From contig QLUL01000006.1 of NCBI GenBank assembly GCA_018725425.1, positions 1 to 16,740 on the forward strand: a stretch of DNA of 16,740 nucleotides. The letters run 5' to 3'. Positions 6,032-13,086 of this stretch are shown piece after piece. The notes under the pieces were generated by a model. It saw nothing but the letters and a program-made list of their open reading frames with translations, ran no database searches and had not been told where the DNA came from. Position numbers and translations under genes: made by a program. The DNA comes from Chloroflexota bacterium (GTDB lineage: Bacteria > Chloroflexota > Dehalococcoidia > SZUA-161 > SpSt-899). Numbering within the stretch: position 1 is the stretch's first letter; each line of letters opens with the position of its first letter.

Positions 6032-6685
6032 ATGTACTTTAAAGCCGTAGTCTTCGATCTCGACGGAACGCTTCTTGACACGCTGGAAGATATTGCCCAC
6101 TCCGCAAATACTGTGCTGGCAAGACGCGGCTTCCCCACACACAGCCTGGACGACTACCGTTATTTCGTGGGCGAAGGGGTGACTACGCTTATTACCCGCG
6201 TGCTGCCCGACGAGAAACGGAACGATGACACCATAGCGGAGTGCGTAAGGGCATTTCGGGAAGAGTATGGTCGTAACTGGAATGTGAAGACGACGCCATA
6301 TGACGGTGTGCCGCAGATGCTCGATGAGCTGGCGTCGCGCCATCTAAAACTGGCAGTGCTCTCCAACAAGCCGGATGATTTCACCAAAAAATGTGTCACG
6401 GAACTCCTGCCAGACTGGACATTCGAGATAGTTTTGGGCCTCCACAGTGGAATTCCGCCCAAGCCGGACCCAACAGGTGCCTCTCAGGTAGCTGAGTACT
6501 TGAGTGTCCCGCCGTCACGCATCCTCTACGTGGGGGATTCCGGCATAGATATGAAGACAGCCATCGCTGCCGGCATGTTCCCGCTAGGGGTACTCTGGGG
6601 ATTCAGGTCACAAGAGGAGCTCCAGGATAACGGGGCGCAGGCACTGATCTCACGACCACAGGAGATTTTGGCTGTCTTGTATTAG
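6032..6685 (+). CDS. HAD-family phosphatase (phosphoglycolate phosphatase-like)
   Basis: A haloacid-dehalogenase-type phosphatase of 217 residues. Motif I is VVFDLDGTLLDT (Asp 9 nucleophile, Asp 11), motif II VLSNKP, motif III the Lys in PPKPDP, motif IV YVGDSGIDMKTAIAAGM. The helical cap between motifs I and II places it with Gph/PpaX-like enzymes, but the substrate cannot be told from sequence. ATG at 6032 is preferred to 6017: it gives the family's natural N-terminus, has AAAGG upstream, and is the part shared with the second copy at 9643. Its TAG overlaps the stop of the convergent mnmE by 3-4 bp. The upstream edge borders the cassette array. Confidence 0.88.
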   Translation: MYFKAVVFDLDGTLLDTLEDIAHSANTVLARRGFPTHSLDDYRYFVGEGVTTLITRVLPDEKRNDDTIAECVRAFREEYGRNWNVKTTPYDGVPQMLDELASRHLKLAVLSNKPDDFTKKCVTELLPDWTFEIVLGLHSGIPPKPDPTGASQVAEYLSVPPSRILYVGDSGIDMKTAIAAGMFPLGVLWGFRSQEELQDNGAQALISRPQEILAVLY

Positions 6686-7734
6686 CTATCAGCTTTCAGA
6701 AGGGGAGGGGGACCCCTGACTCTTGACTCTTGACTAAAAGACAGCAGGTCGCACTTGTTGCCCACCACCAGCACCGCTCTGCTATCCAGGAGCTCGATGA
6801 CCTCGAAATCGGCGGCATTAAGCGGTTCGCTGATATCAGTCACCAGCAGGACAAGCGCCGCCTGCTCAATGGCCTTACGGCTCCGCTCCACGCCCAGGGT
6901 CTCGATCACATCTTCGCTGTGAGTGATCCCCGCGGTGTCGATCAGAACGAAAGTCACTCCTTCTAAGTTCACTACCTCTTCCAGAGTATCGCGGGTGGTG
7001 CCGGGGATGGGGATCACGATGGCCCGATTCTCCCGTAACAACCGATTCAACAAGCTCGACTTCCCCACATTCGGCCGTCCCACGATGGCCGTCCGCACGC
7101 CCTGACGATAGACGATACCGACATCGGCGCCGGCGATGAGTTCATCCAGCTCGAAGTGTGCTTTCTTGATTGGCTCCAGGGCATCCTGTTCCTCGACCTC
7201 GTCCTCGGGGAAATCAATTCTCGCAGTGAGGTAGGCTAGCACGGACAGTAAGTCGTTCCGTATTGACCTGATTTGCCCGGAGAGCCTTCCCCCCAATCCC
7301 TGCACCGCCAGGCGGAGGCTGGCCTGCGTCCTGGCCTGCACGATGTCCAGGACCGACTCCGCCTGCGAGAGGTCAATCCTGCCGTTCAGGAATGCCCTCA
7401 GCGTGAATTCGCCCGGCTCAGCCAGCCGGGCTCCAAGCTTAAGTGTAAGTCCCAGTATACGCTGCAGAGGCACAATGCCACCGTGACAGTTGATCTCTAC
7501 GATGTCCTCCCGGGTATAGGTGTGGGGAGCAGCCATATAGGCCACCAGCACCTCATCAACCACCTCGCAGATTCCGGGATCGATTATGTGCCCGTAGCTC
7601 AGTCGGCGGTCCGAGAGCCTCTTATCAAAAAGTTTTGTCGCAATCGAGCAGGCGTCCTGCCCGCTGAGACGGACGATCCTGATCCCGCCCTCGCCAATGG
7701 GGGTAGAGATAGCTGCGATGGTATCTTGATACAT
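6682..7734 (-). CDS. mnmE: MnmE (TrmE) tRNA-modification GTPase, C-terminally truncated
   Basis: MnmE with MnmG installs the 5-carboxymethylaminomethyl group on wobble uridine of several tRNAs. The N-terminal folate-binding domain (1-120; TPIGEGGIRIVRLSG, AEPGEFTLRAFLNGR) and the start of the helical domain are intact. The G domain has G1 GRPNVGKS (219-226), G2 GTTRD, G3 DTAG and G4 NKCD (326-329). The protein then ends at 350 with a tail (SFSQESRVRGPPPLLKADS) encoded by heptamer repeats. Intact family members run to about 450 residues and finish in a C-[IL]-GK motif whose Cys is needed for tRNA modification; the rest of the G domain, the second helical half and this Cys are missing. Probably nonfunctional, unless the assembly joined the wrong pieces here. 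No clear ribosome site precedes the ATG. Confidence 0.85.
   Translation of the reverse strand: MYQDTIAAISTPIGEGGIRIVRLSGQDACSIATKLFDKRLSDRRLSYGHIIDPGICEVVDEVLVAYMAAPHTYTREDIVEINCHGGIVPLQRILGLTLKLGARLAEPGEFTLRAFLNGRIDLSQAESVLDIVQARTQASLRLAVQGLGGRLSGQIRSIRNDLLSVLAYLTARIDFPEDEVEEQDALEPIKKAHFELDELIAGADVGIVYRQGVRTAIVGRPNVGKSSLLNRLLRENRAIVIPIPGTTRDTLEEVVNLEGVTFVLIDTAGITHSEDVIETLGVERSRKAIEQAALVLLVTDISEPLNAADFEVIELLDSRAVLVVGNKCDLLSFSQESRVRGPPPLLKADS
6700..6738. repeat. GGGGAGGGGGAC leader plus GACTCTT heptamers at the mnmE truncation point
   Basis: AAGGGGAGGGGGAC (6700-6713) is identical to the leader inside polA at 846-859. It is followed by GACTCTT twice and GACTAAA (6718-6738). mnmE homology ends exactly where this begins. 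Confidence 0.88.
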
Positions 7735-7744
7735 AGCTATCTTA

Positions 7745-7765
7745 CGAGTTTCGAGTTTTGGGTTT
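7745..7765. repeat. Heptamer tract upstream of mnmE
   Basis: CGAGTTT twice then TGGGTTT. A C-rich word (CTCCCCCTCTCCCC) follows, then CTCAACACT twice (7789-7816), the same association of heptamers and a purine/pyrimidine run seen at the other tracts. Confidence 0.65.
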
Positions 7766-7908
7766 AGAGATCTCCCCCTCTCCCCGCCTCAACACTCAAT
7801 ATTCTATGCTCAACACTTACAGTATAGCTTTTCTAGCGATGGCAAACAAGAAGACGCTATTTGAGTTTCAAAAATCGTCTTTTTGGGATAGAATATAAAT
7901 AAGCGTTT

Positions 7909-7966
7909 GCCGAGGATAAACCTCGGCACTACGTTTTGCTGCGTAGCGCGGGGGCTTGTCCCCCGC
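7909..7966. repeat. Three consecutive hairpins before cobU
   Basis: GCCGAGG-ATAAA-CCTCGGC (7909-7927), then CTACG...CGTAG, then GCGGGGG-CTTGT-CCCCCGC (7948-7966). The arms are perfect and there is no U tract after them, so this looks more like a palindromic intergenic element than a terminator. The longest cobU frame would start inside the third hairpin, which is one reason to place the start later. Confidence 0.6.
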
Positions 7967-8000
7967 CGGTGCCCTTGCAGAGGGAATCGAGGTACTGACT

Positions 8001-8564
8001 TTGGATAGGAGATGTATCCTTATACTAGGGGGAGCGCGCAGCGGGAAGAGCCGCTTTGCCGAGAATCTGGCGGGCACTATCAGCGGCAAGGTTCTCTTCA
8101 TTGCCACTGCCGAGGCCCTCGATGAGGAAATGAAGACACGGATCGCGGAACACCAGCGCCAGCGTCCAAGCTCCTGGCAGACTCTGGAGGCACCCACCGA
8201 TGTGACCAAGGGAATTGCCGCGCGGATCGGCGATGCTGAGATCGTGCTCATCGATTGTCTCACTTTGCTGGTCTCGAATCTCATGCTGGGCGAAGAACGA
8301 GGGCTCTCGGAATCGGGCGGGCTCGACACCAAGGATGCCGAGAATCGCGTCGTGGCGGAAATAGAAACACTGGCTGAATTCATCCAAAAGACAAGTGCAA
8401 CCTTCATCATCGTCTCCAACGAGGTCGGACTCGGCCTCGTGTCGGAGAACAGGCTGGGGCGGGTGTATTGTGACCTTCTGGGAAGAGCCAACCAACTGAT
8501 CGCCCGATATGCCAATGAAGTCTATTTCATGGTCGCCGGCATTCCAATGAAGGTGAAAGGATAA
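8001..8564 (+). CDS. cobU: Adenosylcobinamide kinase / adenosylcobinamide-phosphate guanylyltransferase
   Basis: CobU phosphorylates adenosylcobinamide and then transfers GMP to give AdoCbi-GDP, the acceptor for CobS. The chosen start is TTG at 8001, because GAGG lies 8 nt upstream and the product (187 aa) has the family length. The P-loop GGARSGKS is at residues 10-17. Other family blocks follow: [67 protein letters not shown] and [20 protein letters not shown]. The guanylylated His is expected in the AEHQRQRP region. The next gene begins 2 nt after the stop, so cobU and cobQ form a transcription unit. The alternative start at 7956 would add 15 residues encoded by a repeat hairpin. Confidence 0.93.
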   Translation: MDRRCILILGGARSGKSRFAENLAGTISGKVLFIATAEALDEEMKTRIAEHQRQRPSSWQTLEAPTDVTKGIAARIGDAEIVLIDCLTLLVSNLMLGEERGLSESGGLDTKDAENRVVAEIETLAEFIQKTSATFIIVSNEVGLGLVSENRLGRVYCDLLGRANQLIARYANEVYFMVAGIPMKVKG

Positions 8565-8566
8565 CC

Positions 8567-9481
8567 ATGACCGCCAAAACGCTGATGATCCAGGGTACCG
8601 GCTCCTCGGTCGGCAAGAGCATCATTGTTACCGCCCTGTGTCGTATCATGCATCAGGATGGTTTCAACGCAGCACCATTCAAGTCGCAAAACATGTCGCT
8701 GAACTCCTTTGTGACCCGAGACGGCCTGGAGATGGCACGAGCCCAGGCGGTGCAGGCTGAAGCCGCGGGCATTGAGCCGTGCGTGGATATGAATCCGGTG
8801 CTGCTCAAGCCCGAGGCCGATGCCCGGTCACAGGTGGTGGTTATGGGGAAGCCATGGATGACCATCAGCGCCCGTGACTACTACAAGCACACCCCCGACC
8901 TATTTTCAATAATCGAACAATCTCTAGCCCGGCTGCGTTCCCGGTACGACATCGTAATAATCGAAGGTGCCGGGAGCCCGGCGGAGATAAACCTCCGCCG
9001 CTTCGAGATGGTGAATATGAGCATCGCCAGGCTGGCTCAGTCACCGGTTCTGCTCGTGGGAGACATTGATAAAGGCGGGGTTTTCGCCTCCCTCGTAGGA
9101 ACCATCGTCCTCCTCCAGGACGAGGAAAGGGAGAGAATCAAGGGTTTCATCATCAATAAATTCCGTGGTGATGTCTCCATTCTCCAACCGGGGCTCGATT
9201 ACCTGGAGGACCACACCGGCATTGCGGTTCTCGGCGTGGTGCCCTACTATCACAACATCATGATCGATGAAGAGGACTCCATACATCAACCCTACCTCCA
9301 CGGGCTCTTCGACAACGAACGCTTTCGACGTGGCTTGCTGCACAATATAAAGCCTGACTGCCCGCTCGAAATGAAAAGCGAGATGCCTTTCAGAGAGGAG
9401 CAATATGATAAACTCGCCATGATCGTGCGGCAGAGTCTTGATATGGAGCGTATCTACACTTTACTATCTCACTCTCTCTAG
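8567..9481 (+). CDS. cobQ: Cobyric acid synthase with most of the glutaminase domain deleted
   Basis: Intact CobQ/CbiP amidates four carboxylates of adenosylcobyrinic a,c-diamide using glutamine and ATP. Residues 1-238 are a full synthetase domain: P-loop GTGSSVGKS (10-18), [57 protein letters not shown] and [14 protein letters not shown]. The sequence then jumps near base 9281 to [18 protein letters not shown], the extreme C-terminal part of the GATase domain with its His. About 190 residues are missing compared with the usual 490-500, including the nucleophilic Cys in the GGYQ block. The join is in frame. Glutamine hydrolysis should be impossible; ammonia-dependent activity or plain loss of function are both conceivable. 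Confidence 0.88.
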   Translation: MTAKTLMIQGTGSSVGKSIIVTALCRIMHQDGFNAAPFKSQNMSLNSFVTRDGLEMARAQAVQAEAAGIEPCVDMNPVLLKPEADARSQVVVMGKPWMTISARDYYKHTPDLFSIIEQSLARLRSRYDIVIIEGAGSPAEINLRRFEMVNMSIARLAQSPVLLVGDIDKGGVFASLVGTIVLLQDEERERIKGFIINKFRGDVSILQPGLDYLEDHTGIAVLGVVPYYHNIMIDEEDSIHQPYLHGLFDNERFRRGLLHNIKPDCPLEMKSEMPFREEQYDKLAMIVRQSLDMERIYTLLSHSL

Positions 9482-9636
9482 CCTGTGATGTAGCAGCGTC
9501 ATTGCCTTTGATTCAAGCAAACCTAACACTAGGGGTGCTAGTAAGCCGCGGCATGGGACGAGAGATAATTTGTCCAATCCTTTTCGCTACTGGGTTAATC
9601 TATATGCCAAGAAGTTGTGCTTGGCATTACCAGGGA

Positions 9637-9783
9637 TCGCTAATGTACTTTAAAGTCGTAGTCTTCGATCTCGACGGAACGCTTCTTGACACGCTGGAAG
9701 ATATTGCCAACTCCGTAAATACTGTCCTGGCAAGACGCGGCTTCCCCACACACAGCCTGGACGACTACCGCTCCAAAGGGTAG
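9637..9783 (+). pseudogene. Duplicated 5' fragment of the HAD phosphatase gene
   Basis: Bases 9637-9770 repeat 6026-6159 with 4 mismatches in 134 (97%), three of which change the protein. The copy starts in the ribosome-site spacer (TCGCTAATG) and keeps motif I (FDLDGTLLDT). It breaks off after DDYR and runs S-K-G into a TAG supplied by the adjacent palindromic element. At 46 codons from the ATG at 9643 it cannot be an enzyme. A longer frame from 9502 is probably not real. An 8-bp hairpin, ATGCCAAG...CTTGGCAT (9604-9627), precedes it. Confidence 0.85.
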
Positions 9784-9830
9784 GGGCAAATTTATTCGCC
9801 CTGTCGGGGGAGGCTTTAGCCTCCCCTACC
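9778..9830. repeat. Two-hairpin palindromic element, copy A
   Basis: Bounded by GGGTAGGGG and CCCCTACC. It contains hairpin 1, GGGCAAATTTATTCGCCC (one mismatch), and hairpin 2, GGGAGGCTTTAGCCTCCC (perfect arms). It matches copy B (11278-11331) at about 47 of 54 positions. Its outer TAGs end the HAD fragment on plus and cobC on minus. Confidence 0.85.
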
Positions 9831-10467
9831 TGTTTTCGCTGACTGCTGACCGCTGCAGATGGCAGGTGTCATTCAGCACGATGAACGCCGCTCCATAGGG
9901 TGAGGTCTCCATGATGGTGACCGAGGCGCTGCCGAGGCGCACCTGCCACCAGTGCTCCAGGCCAATTCCCAGCAGCAGGCAGATAAGCACTTGCAGCGAG
10001 CCCCCGTGAGCCACCACTAACACCGTTTCCTCGGGTTCATATCCCTTCAGCTCCTCGGCGAACTGGGCCACCCTGGCGCCAAGTTGAGCTATGCTCTCAC
10101 CGTTAGGGAGACGAATTTCCGGACTTCTGGTTCGCCAGGCTTGAAGATCGCCGGCGATCCGGGGGTAGTTCTCCTTGATCTCGTCGAAGGTCATTCCTTC
10201 AGCCTGGCCGAAGTCCATCTCCCTCAATAACGCTGTTTGACGGATCTCCGCCATGCCGTGCATCGAGGCGATGCTCCGAGCAGTTTCACACGCCCGGGAG
10301 AGGTCGCTGGAGTAGATAACATCTATCCTCTCACCGGCAAGTCGATCCCTCACCCTTGCCGCCTGTTCGATCCCATTGTCGTTCAAGTGGATATCGCTGT
10401 GGCCCTGATACCGAAACGACTTGTTCCACTCCGTCTCGCCGTGCCTTACAAGTATAAGCCTAGCCAA
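9826..10467 (-). CDS. cobC: Histidine phosphatase family protein, alpha-ribazole phosphatase
   Basis: CobC removes the phosphate from alpha-ribazole phosphate (or adenosylcobalamin phosphate) in the last steps of B12 assembly. The 213-aa protein has the RHGETEWN signature near residue 8 (catalytic His), YSSDLSRACETA, an REMDFGQAEGMTFDEI block with the acid, and VVAHGGSLQVL with the second His. The family alone includes phosphoglycerate mutases; the B12 role comes from context, directly after cobS and cobT. The TTG start at 10467 has AGGAGG 6 nt upstream and lies inside cobS, with a 22-bp overlap. The last codons run through GCTGACT heptamers (9838-9858), and the stop TAG belongs to the palindromic element, so the natural C-terminus may have been replaced. 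Confidence 0.87.
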   Translation of the reverse strand: MARLILVRHGETEWNKSFRYQGHSDIHLNDNGIEQAARVRDRLAGERIDVIYSSDLSRACETARSIASMHGMAEIRQTALLREMDFGQAEGMTFDEIKENYPRIAGDLQAWRTRSPEIRLPNGESIAQLGARVAQFAEELKGYEPEETVLVVAHGGSLQVLICLLLGIGLEHWWQVRLGSASVTIMETSPYGAAFIVLNDTCHLQRSAVSENR

Positions 10468-11213
10468 CTTGTTCCTCCTAGTTTACCGATTATGATGATC
10501 AGAATCAGCGTCGCTACCTCGGAAAGCTCGATTATAGCACCATAGGTATCGCCCGTAAGTCCGCCGAGGCGTGAGCTGAGAGTTCTCGCCAGCAGAAAGC
10601 TGGTAACCCAAACCACAACCACCATCGCTACCCCGGCGTAACTCAGAAAAGCCGCTGCTGCAGCTACGGCGATCACCGTTGCCATGCCCATCTTCAGCCA
10701 GCTCGCCTGCTTCTTGAACACCTGGCCCAGTCCCTCCTTCTTAGCGGAGGGGAAGGCAGTGATAGCGTAGGTAGCACTCCATCTACTCAGGGTAGGCATC
10801 AGCAGGAGCGCTGCCGCTCTCAACCCCACCGGCATGGTTATCAGCGAGATAACTTTAAGCAGGATGAGGCAGCATGCCCCCACCACCCCGAACCCCCCCA
10901 CCCGGCTATCGGCCATCACCCTGAGCCTTTCGGCCGCGGAGCTCCTCAAGGCAAACCCATCGCAGGTGTCCATCAATCCATCGAGATGGAGCGCACCAGT
11001 GAAGAGAATAAGCGAAACGACCAGTAAGGCGCTCACGAGCAGCGGAGGCAGGAAGAGTCCCAGTAGCTGGTCGAGCCCCAACAGGATCGCCCCCAATATA
11101 AGCCCCACCAGCGAGAAGTAGCTTATCGAGCGGCCAATCCCGCTCTCACTGAAGCCTCGGCCTCCTGGGGCAGGGAATACGGTGAGAAACTGCCAGGCAG
11201 TCCAGAAACCCAA
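10446..11213 (-). CDS. cobS: Adenosylcobinamide-GDP ribazoletransferase (cobalamin synthase)
   Basis: An integral-membrane enzyme that joins AdoCbi-GDP and alpha-ribazole (phosphate) to make adenosylcobalamin (phosphate). It has several hydrophobic segments and the CobS signatures GALHLDGLMDTCDGF (Asp-rich, metal binding), RVMADSRVGGFGVVG and GGLTGDTYGAIIELSEVATL. The start is set at TTG 11213 (255 aa), because GAGGAG lies 5 nt upstream and the N-terminus GFWTAWQFLTVFP fits the family. An upstream TTG at 11240 would begin inside a heptamer tract. cobC starts within its last codons, so translation is coupled. Its substrate is supplied by CobU and CobT encoded nearby. Confidence 0.93.
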   Translation of the reverse strand: MGFWTAWQFLTVFPAPGGRGFSESGIGRSISYFSLVGLILGAILLGLDQLLGLFLPPLLVSALLVVSLILFTGALHLDGLMDTCDGFALRSSAAERLRVMADSRVGGFGVVGACCLILLKVISLITMPVGLRAAALLLMPTLSRWSATYAITAFPSAKKEGLGQVFKKQASWLKMGMATVIAVAAAAAFLSYAGVAMVVVVWVTSFLLARTLSSRLGGLTGDTYGAIIELSEVATLILIIIIGKLGGTSWLGLYL

Positions 11214-11228
11214 ATCGTCTCCTCTCCG

Positions 11229-11249
11229 TTCAAGGTTCAAGGTTCAAAG
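11229..11249. repeat. Heptamer tract TTCAAGG x3 upstream of cobS
   Basis: TTCAAGG twice then TTCAAAG, immediately before the cobS ribosome site. Same 7-bp period as the other tracts, different word. Confidence 0.8.
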
Positions 11250-11277
11250 TTGCGGCTTGTTCCGAGCGCGGGCTCTA

Positions 11278-11331
11278 GGGTAGGGGCGAATAAATTCGCC
11301 CTGTGGCGGGAGGCTAAAGCCTCCCCTACCC
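11278..11331. repeat. Two-hairpin palindromic element, copy B
   Basis: GGGTAGGGG ... CCCCTACCC terminal inverted repeats (9 bp) enclose GGGCGAATAAATTCGCCC and GGGAGGCTAAAGCCTCCC, both with perfect 8-bp arms. It lies in the cobT-cobS gap and supplies the TAG stop of cobT (11326-11328). As RNA it would form two strong stems between the two cistrons. Confidence 0.88.
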
Positions 11332-12393
11332 AACCTCTTCCGATTCGGAGACCCCGGCCTCCTCAAAGGTGGCCATCTCGTCCAGGACCTTCGTTGCAGC
11401 CTCAGCAATGCTTATTGCTAAGGCTGCCCCAGTGCCTTCCCCAAGGCGCATCCTGAGGTTGAGCAGCGCGGTGAGCCCCAGGTGCTCCAGTGCCACCCGG
11501 TGCCCGGCTTCCACCGATAGATGGGCGGCGATGAAATATTCTCTGGCAGTCGGCGAGAGCCCCGCAGCGATGAGCGCCGCTGCCCCGGAGATGAAACCAT
11601 CAATGACCACCGGGATGCGGTTTGCTGCTGCTCCCAGCATAACGCCGGCGAGCCCGCCGATTTCAAATCCCCCTACCCTGGCCAGCACATCGAGGGGATC
11701 ATCAGGATTGGGTTGGTTCACCTGGAGCGCTTTTTCAATTACCGCCACTTTGTGGGTCAGTTGCTCATCCCGCAGACCGGTACCGCGGCCGGTGACCTCG
11801 ACCACCGGCTTGCCGGTCATCACGGCACAGACGGCACTTGATGCGGTGGTGTTGCCAATCCCCATATCGCCGGTGCCCACTATATCCAATCCTTTGGCGA
11901 TCTCCGACTCAAGCACCTCGATCCCCGCCTCAATGGCATCCAGCGCCTGCTGCCGGCTCATAGCCGGTTCGCGGGCGATGTTTTTGGTGCCGAAATCAAT
12001 CATCTTACAGAGAAGCCCGGAATGGGGTTCGCATCCACCGATAACGCCCATATCCACCACCACAACCCTTGCCCCCACATGGCGGGCGAGGACATTGATA
12101 CCCGCCCCTCCTCCCAGAAAGTTGAGCACCATCTGCCCGGTTACCTCCTGGGGATAGAGGCTTATCCCCTCGGCTGCCACGCCGTGATCAGCAGCCATAG
12201 TGATGATGGCCTTGTGCCGAATCTTCGGCCGGGGATTCCCCGTTATCCCGGCGATAAGGATGGCAAGGTCTTCAAGCTGTCCCAGGCTGCCCTGAGGCTT
12301 GGTGAGTGTATCCTGGCGCCTTCTGGCGGTCTCCATTGCCTCCAAATTCAGAGGCTTTATTGCCCCAAGTGTTTCGGTTAGGGATTTGGTCAT
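11326..12393 (-). CDS. cobT: Nicotinate-nucleotide-dimethylbenzimidazole phosphoribosyltransferase
   Basis: CobT activates the lower-ligand base by moving ribose phosphate from nicotinate mononucleotide, giving alpha-ribazole phosphate. At 355 aa it is full length. Blocks seen: KPQGSLGQLEDLA, MAADHGVAAEGIS, NFLGGGAGINVLAR, VGTGDMGIGNTTASSAV, VTGRGTGL and, near the end, LGEGTGAALA with the family catalytic Glu region (RLGEGTG). ATG at 12393 has a consensus AGGAGG 8 nt upstream. It is the first gene of a cobT-cobS-cobC unit. The last residues (SESEEVG) and the stop run into the palindromic element. Confidence 0.95.
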   Translation of the reverse strand: MTKSLTETLGAIKPLNLEAMETARRRQDTLTKPQGSLGQLEDLAILIAGITGNPRPKIRHKAIITMAADHGVAAEGISLYPQEVTGQMVLNFLGGGAGINVLARHVGARVVVVDMGVIGGCEPHSGLLCKMIDFGTKNIAREPAMSRQQALDAIEAGIEVLESEIAKGLDIVGTGDMGIGNTTASSAVCAVMTGKPVVEVTGRGTGLRDEQLTHKVAVIEKALQVNQPNPDDPLDVLARVGGFEIGGLAGVMLGAAANRIPVVIDGFISGAAALIAAGLSPTAREYFIAAHLSVEAGHRVALEHLGLTALLNLRMRLGEGTGAALAISIAEAATKVLDEMATFEEAGVSESEEVG

Positions 12394-12540
12394 CGCATTA
12401 TCCTCCTAATATATACAGTCTTACCGCAACTGCGCAAGTCCTGCCTATCTGAAACCAGAGTAAATTTCTCCGGCCGAGCGTATCCTTTAAGACAAGTCCT
12501 GTTCTCAAAGACGCTCAAATCGGATCTCGTCCAAAAGGTA

Positions 12541-12645
<105 letters not shown>

Positions 12646-12696
12646 ATGTATCCTGCTCGGCAATTGTATCCAGGGATATACTCAGCCGCTCGAAAG

Positions 12697-12782
12697 CGGA
12701 GGGGGTGGGATTCGAACCCACGGTCACCAGAGATGACACCGCTTTTCGAGAGCGGCACCTTAAGCCACTCGGTCACCCCTCC
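12697..12782 (-). tRNA. tRNA-Ser (anticodon CGA)
   Basis: Acceptor GGAGGGG/CCCCTCC, discriminator G. The anticodon arm CCGCT-CTCGAAA-AGCGG gives anticodon CGA (reads UCG). It has a long variable arm and a T arm identical to its neighbour's. CCA is not encoded. Directly 3' lies CCGCTTTCGAGCGG, which imitates the anticodon stem. Confidence 0.95.
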
Positions 12783-12859
12783 GGGCCTGTTCTTGAAGCT
12801 AAATTAGCGATTGTAAGCACTTACCCCATTAGACATAACAAGGTTTTGCTGATAATTTG

Positions 12860-13073
12860 CTAATAATGATTTTGAACGGCTTCTTTTTCACACCTGCCAT
12901 TAAGCAGTTTATCAAAACTCTGGGCTGCCTCCTCTTGAAGTCCAGGAGCAACGTGGGAGTAGGTGTCGAAGGTTATCTGAATAACTGGCATAGCCTAACC
13001 GATCCTGGACTATCTTGGGGTGTACTCCCTACTTCAGCATTAGTGAGACGCGGGTGCGGATTTCGCTCAAAGC
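12860..13073 (-). pseudogene. C-terminal remnant of a tyrosine recombinase/integrase
   Basis: Read on minus from about 13073: S-E-IRTRVSLMLK, an in-frame TAG, then GVHPKIVQDRLGY. After a frameshift it continues PVIQITFDTYSHVAPGLQEE and AAQSFDKLLNGR to a TAG at 12862-12860. This is the C-terminal catalytic half of a phage-type integrase (family pattern HTHATLMLKxGVHPKIVQERLGH...DTYSHV). The nucleophile Tyr of DTYSHV is present, but the gene has a premature stop and a frameshift and no N-terminal part. It sits beside two tRNA-Ser genes, a common integration target, at the boundary of the AT-richer accessory region. No open frame covers it. Confidence 0.75.
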
Positions 13074-13086
13074 CACCCGGTTCGCC

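Noticed and set aside
7273..7767. Plus-strand 164-codon frame over mnmE
   Set aside because: Shadow of the mnmE N-terminal domain.
7800..8000. Cobalamin riboswitch upstream of cobU (and before cobT at 12394-12540)
   Set aside because: No GCCACTG B12-box or the usual A-rich junction words on the relevant strand.
9482..9636. Search for the missing cobQ glutaminase segment
   Set aside because: No frame on either strand resembles the GATase core here.
9523..9640. TPP-riboswitch-like words (CTAGGGGTGC, CGAGAGA, CTGGGTTAAT, AGGGA) upstream of the HAD fragment
   Set aside because: The GAACCTGAT core and proper P4/P5 pairing are missing and the downstream gene is a remnant.
11369..12157. Plus-strand 262-codon frame over cobT
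   Set aside because: A GC-driven shadow frame; cobT on minus has all family motifs and a consensus ribosome site.
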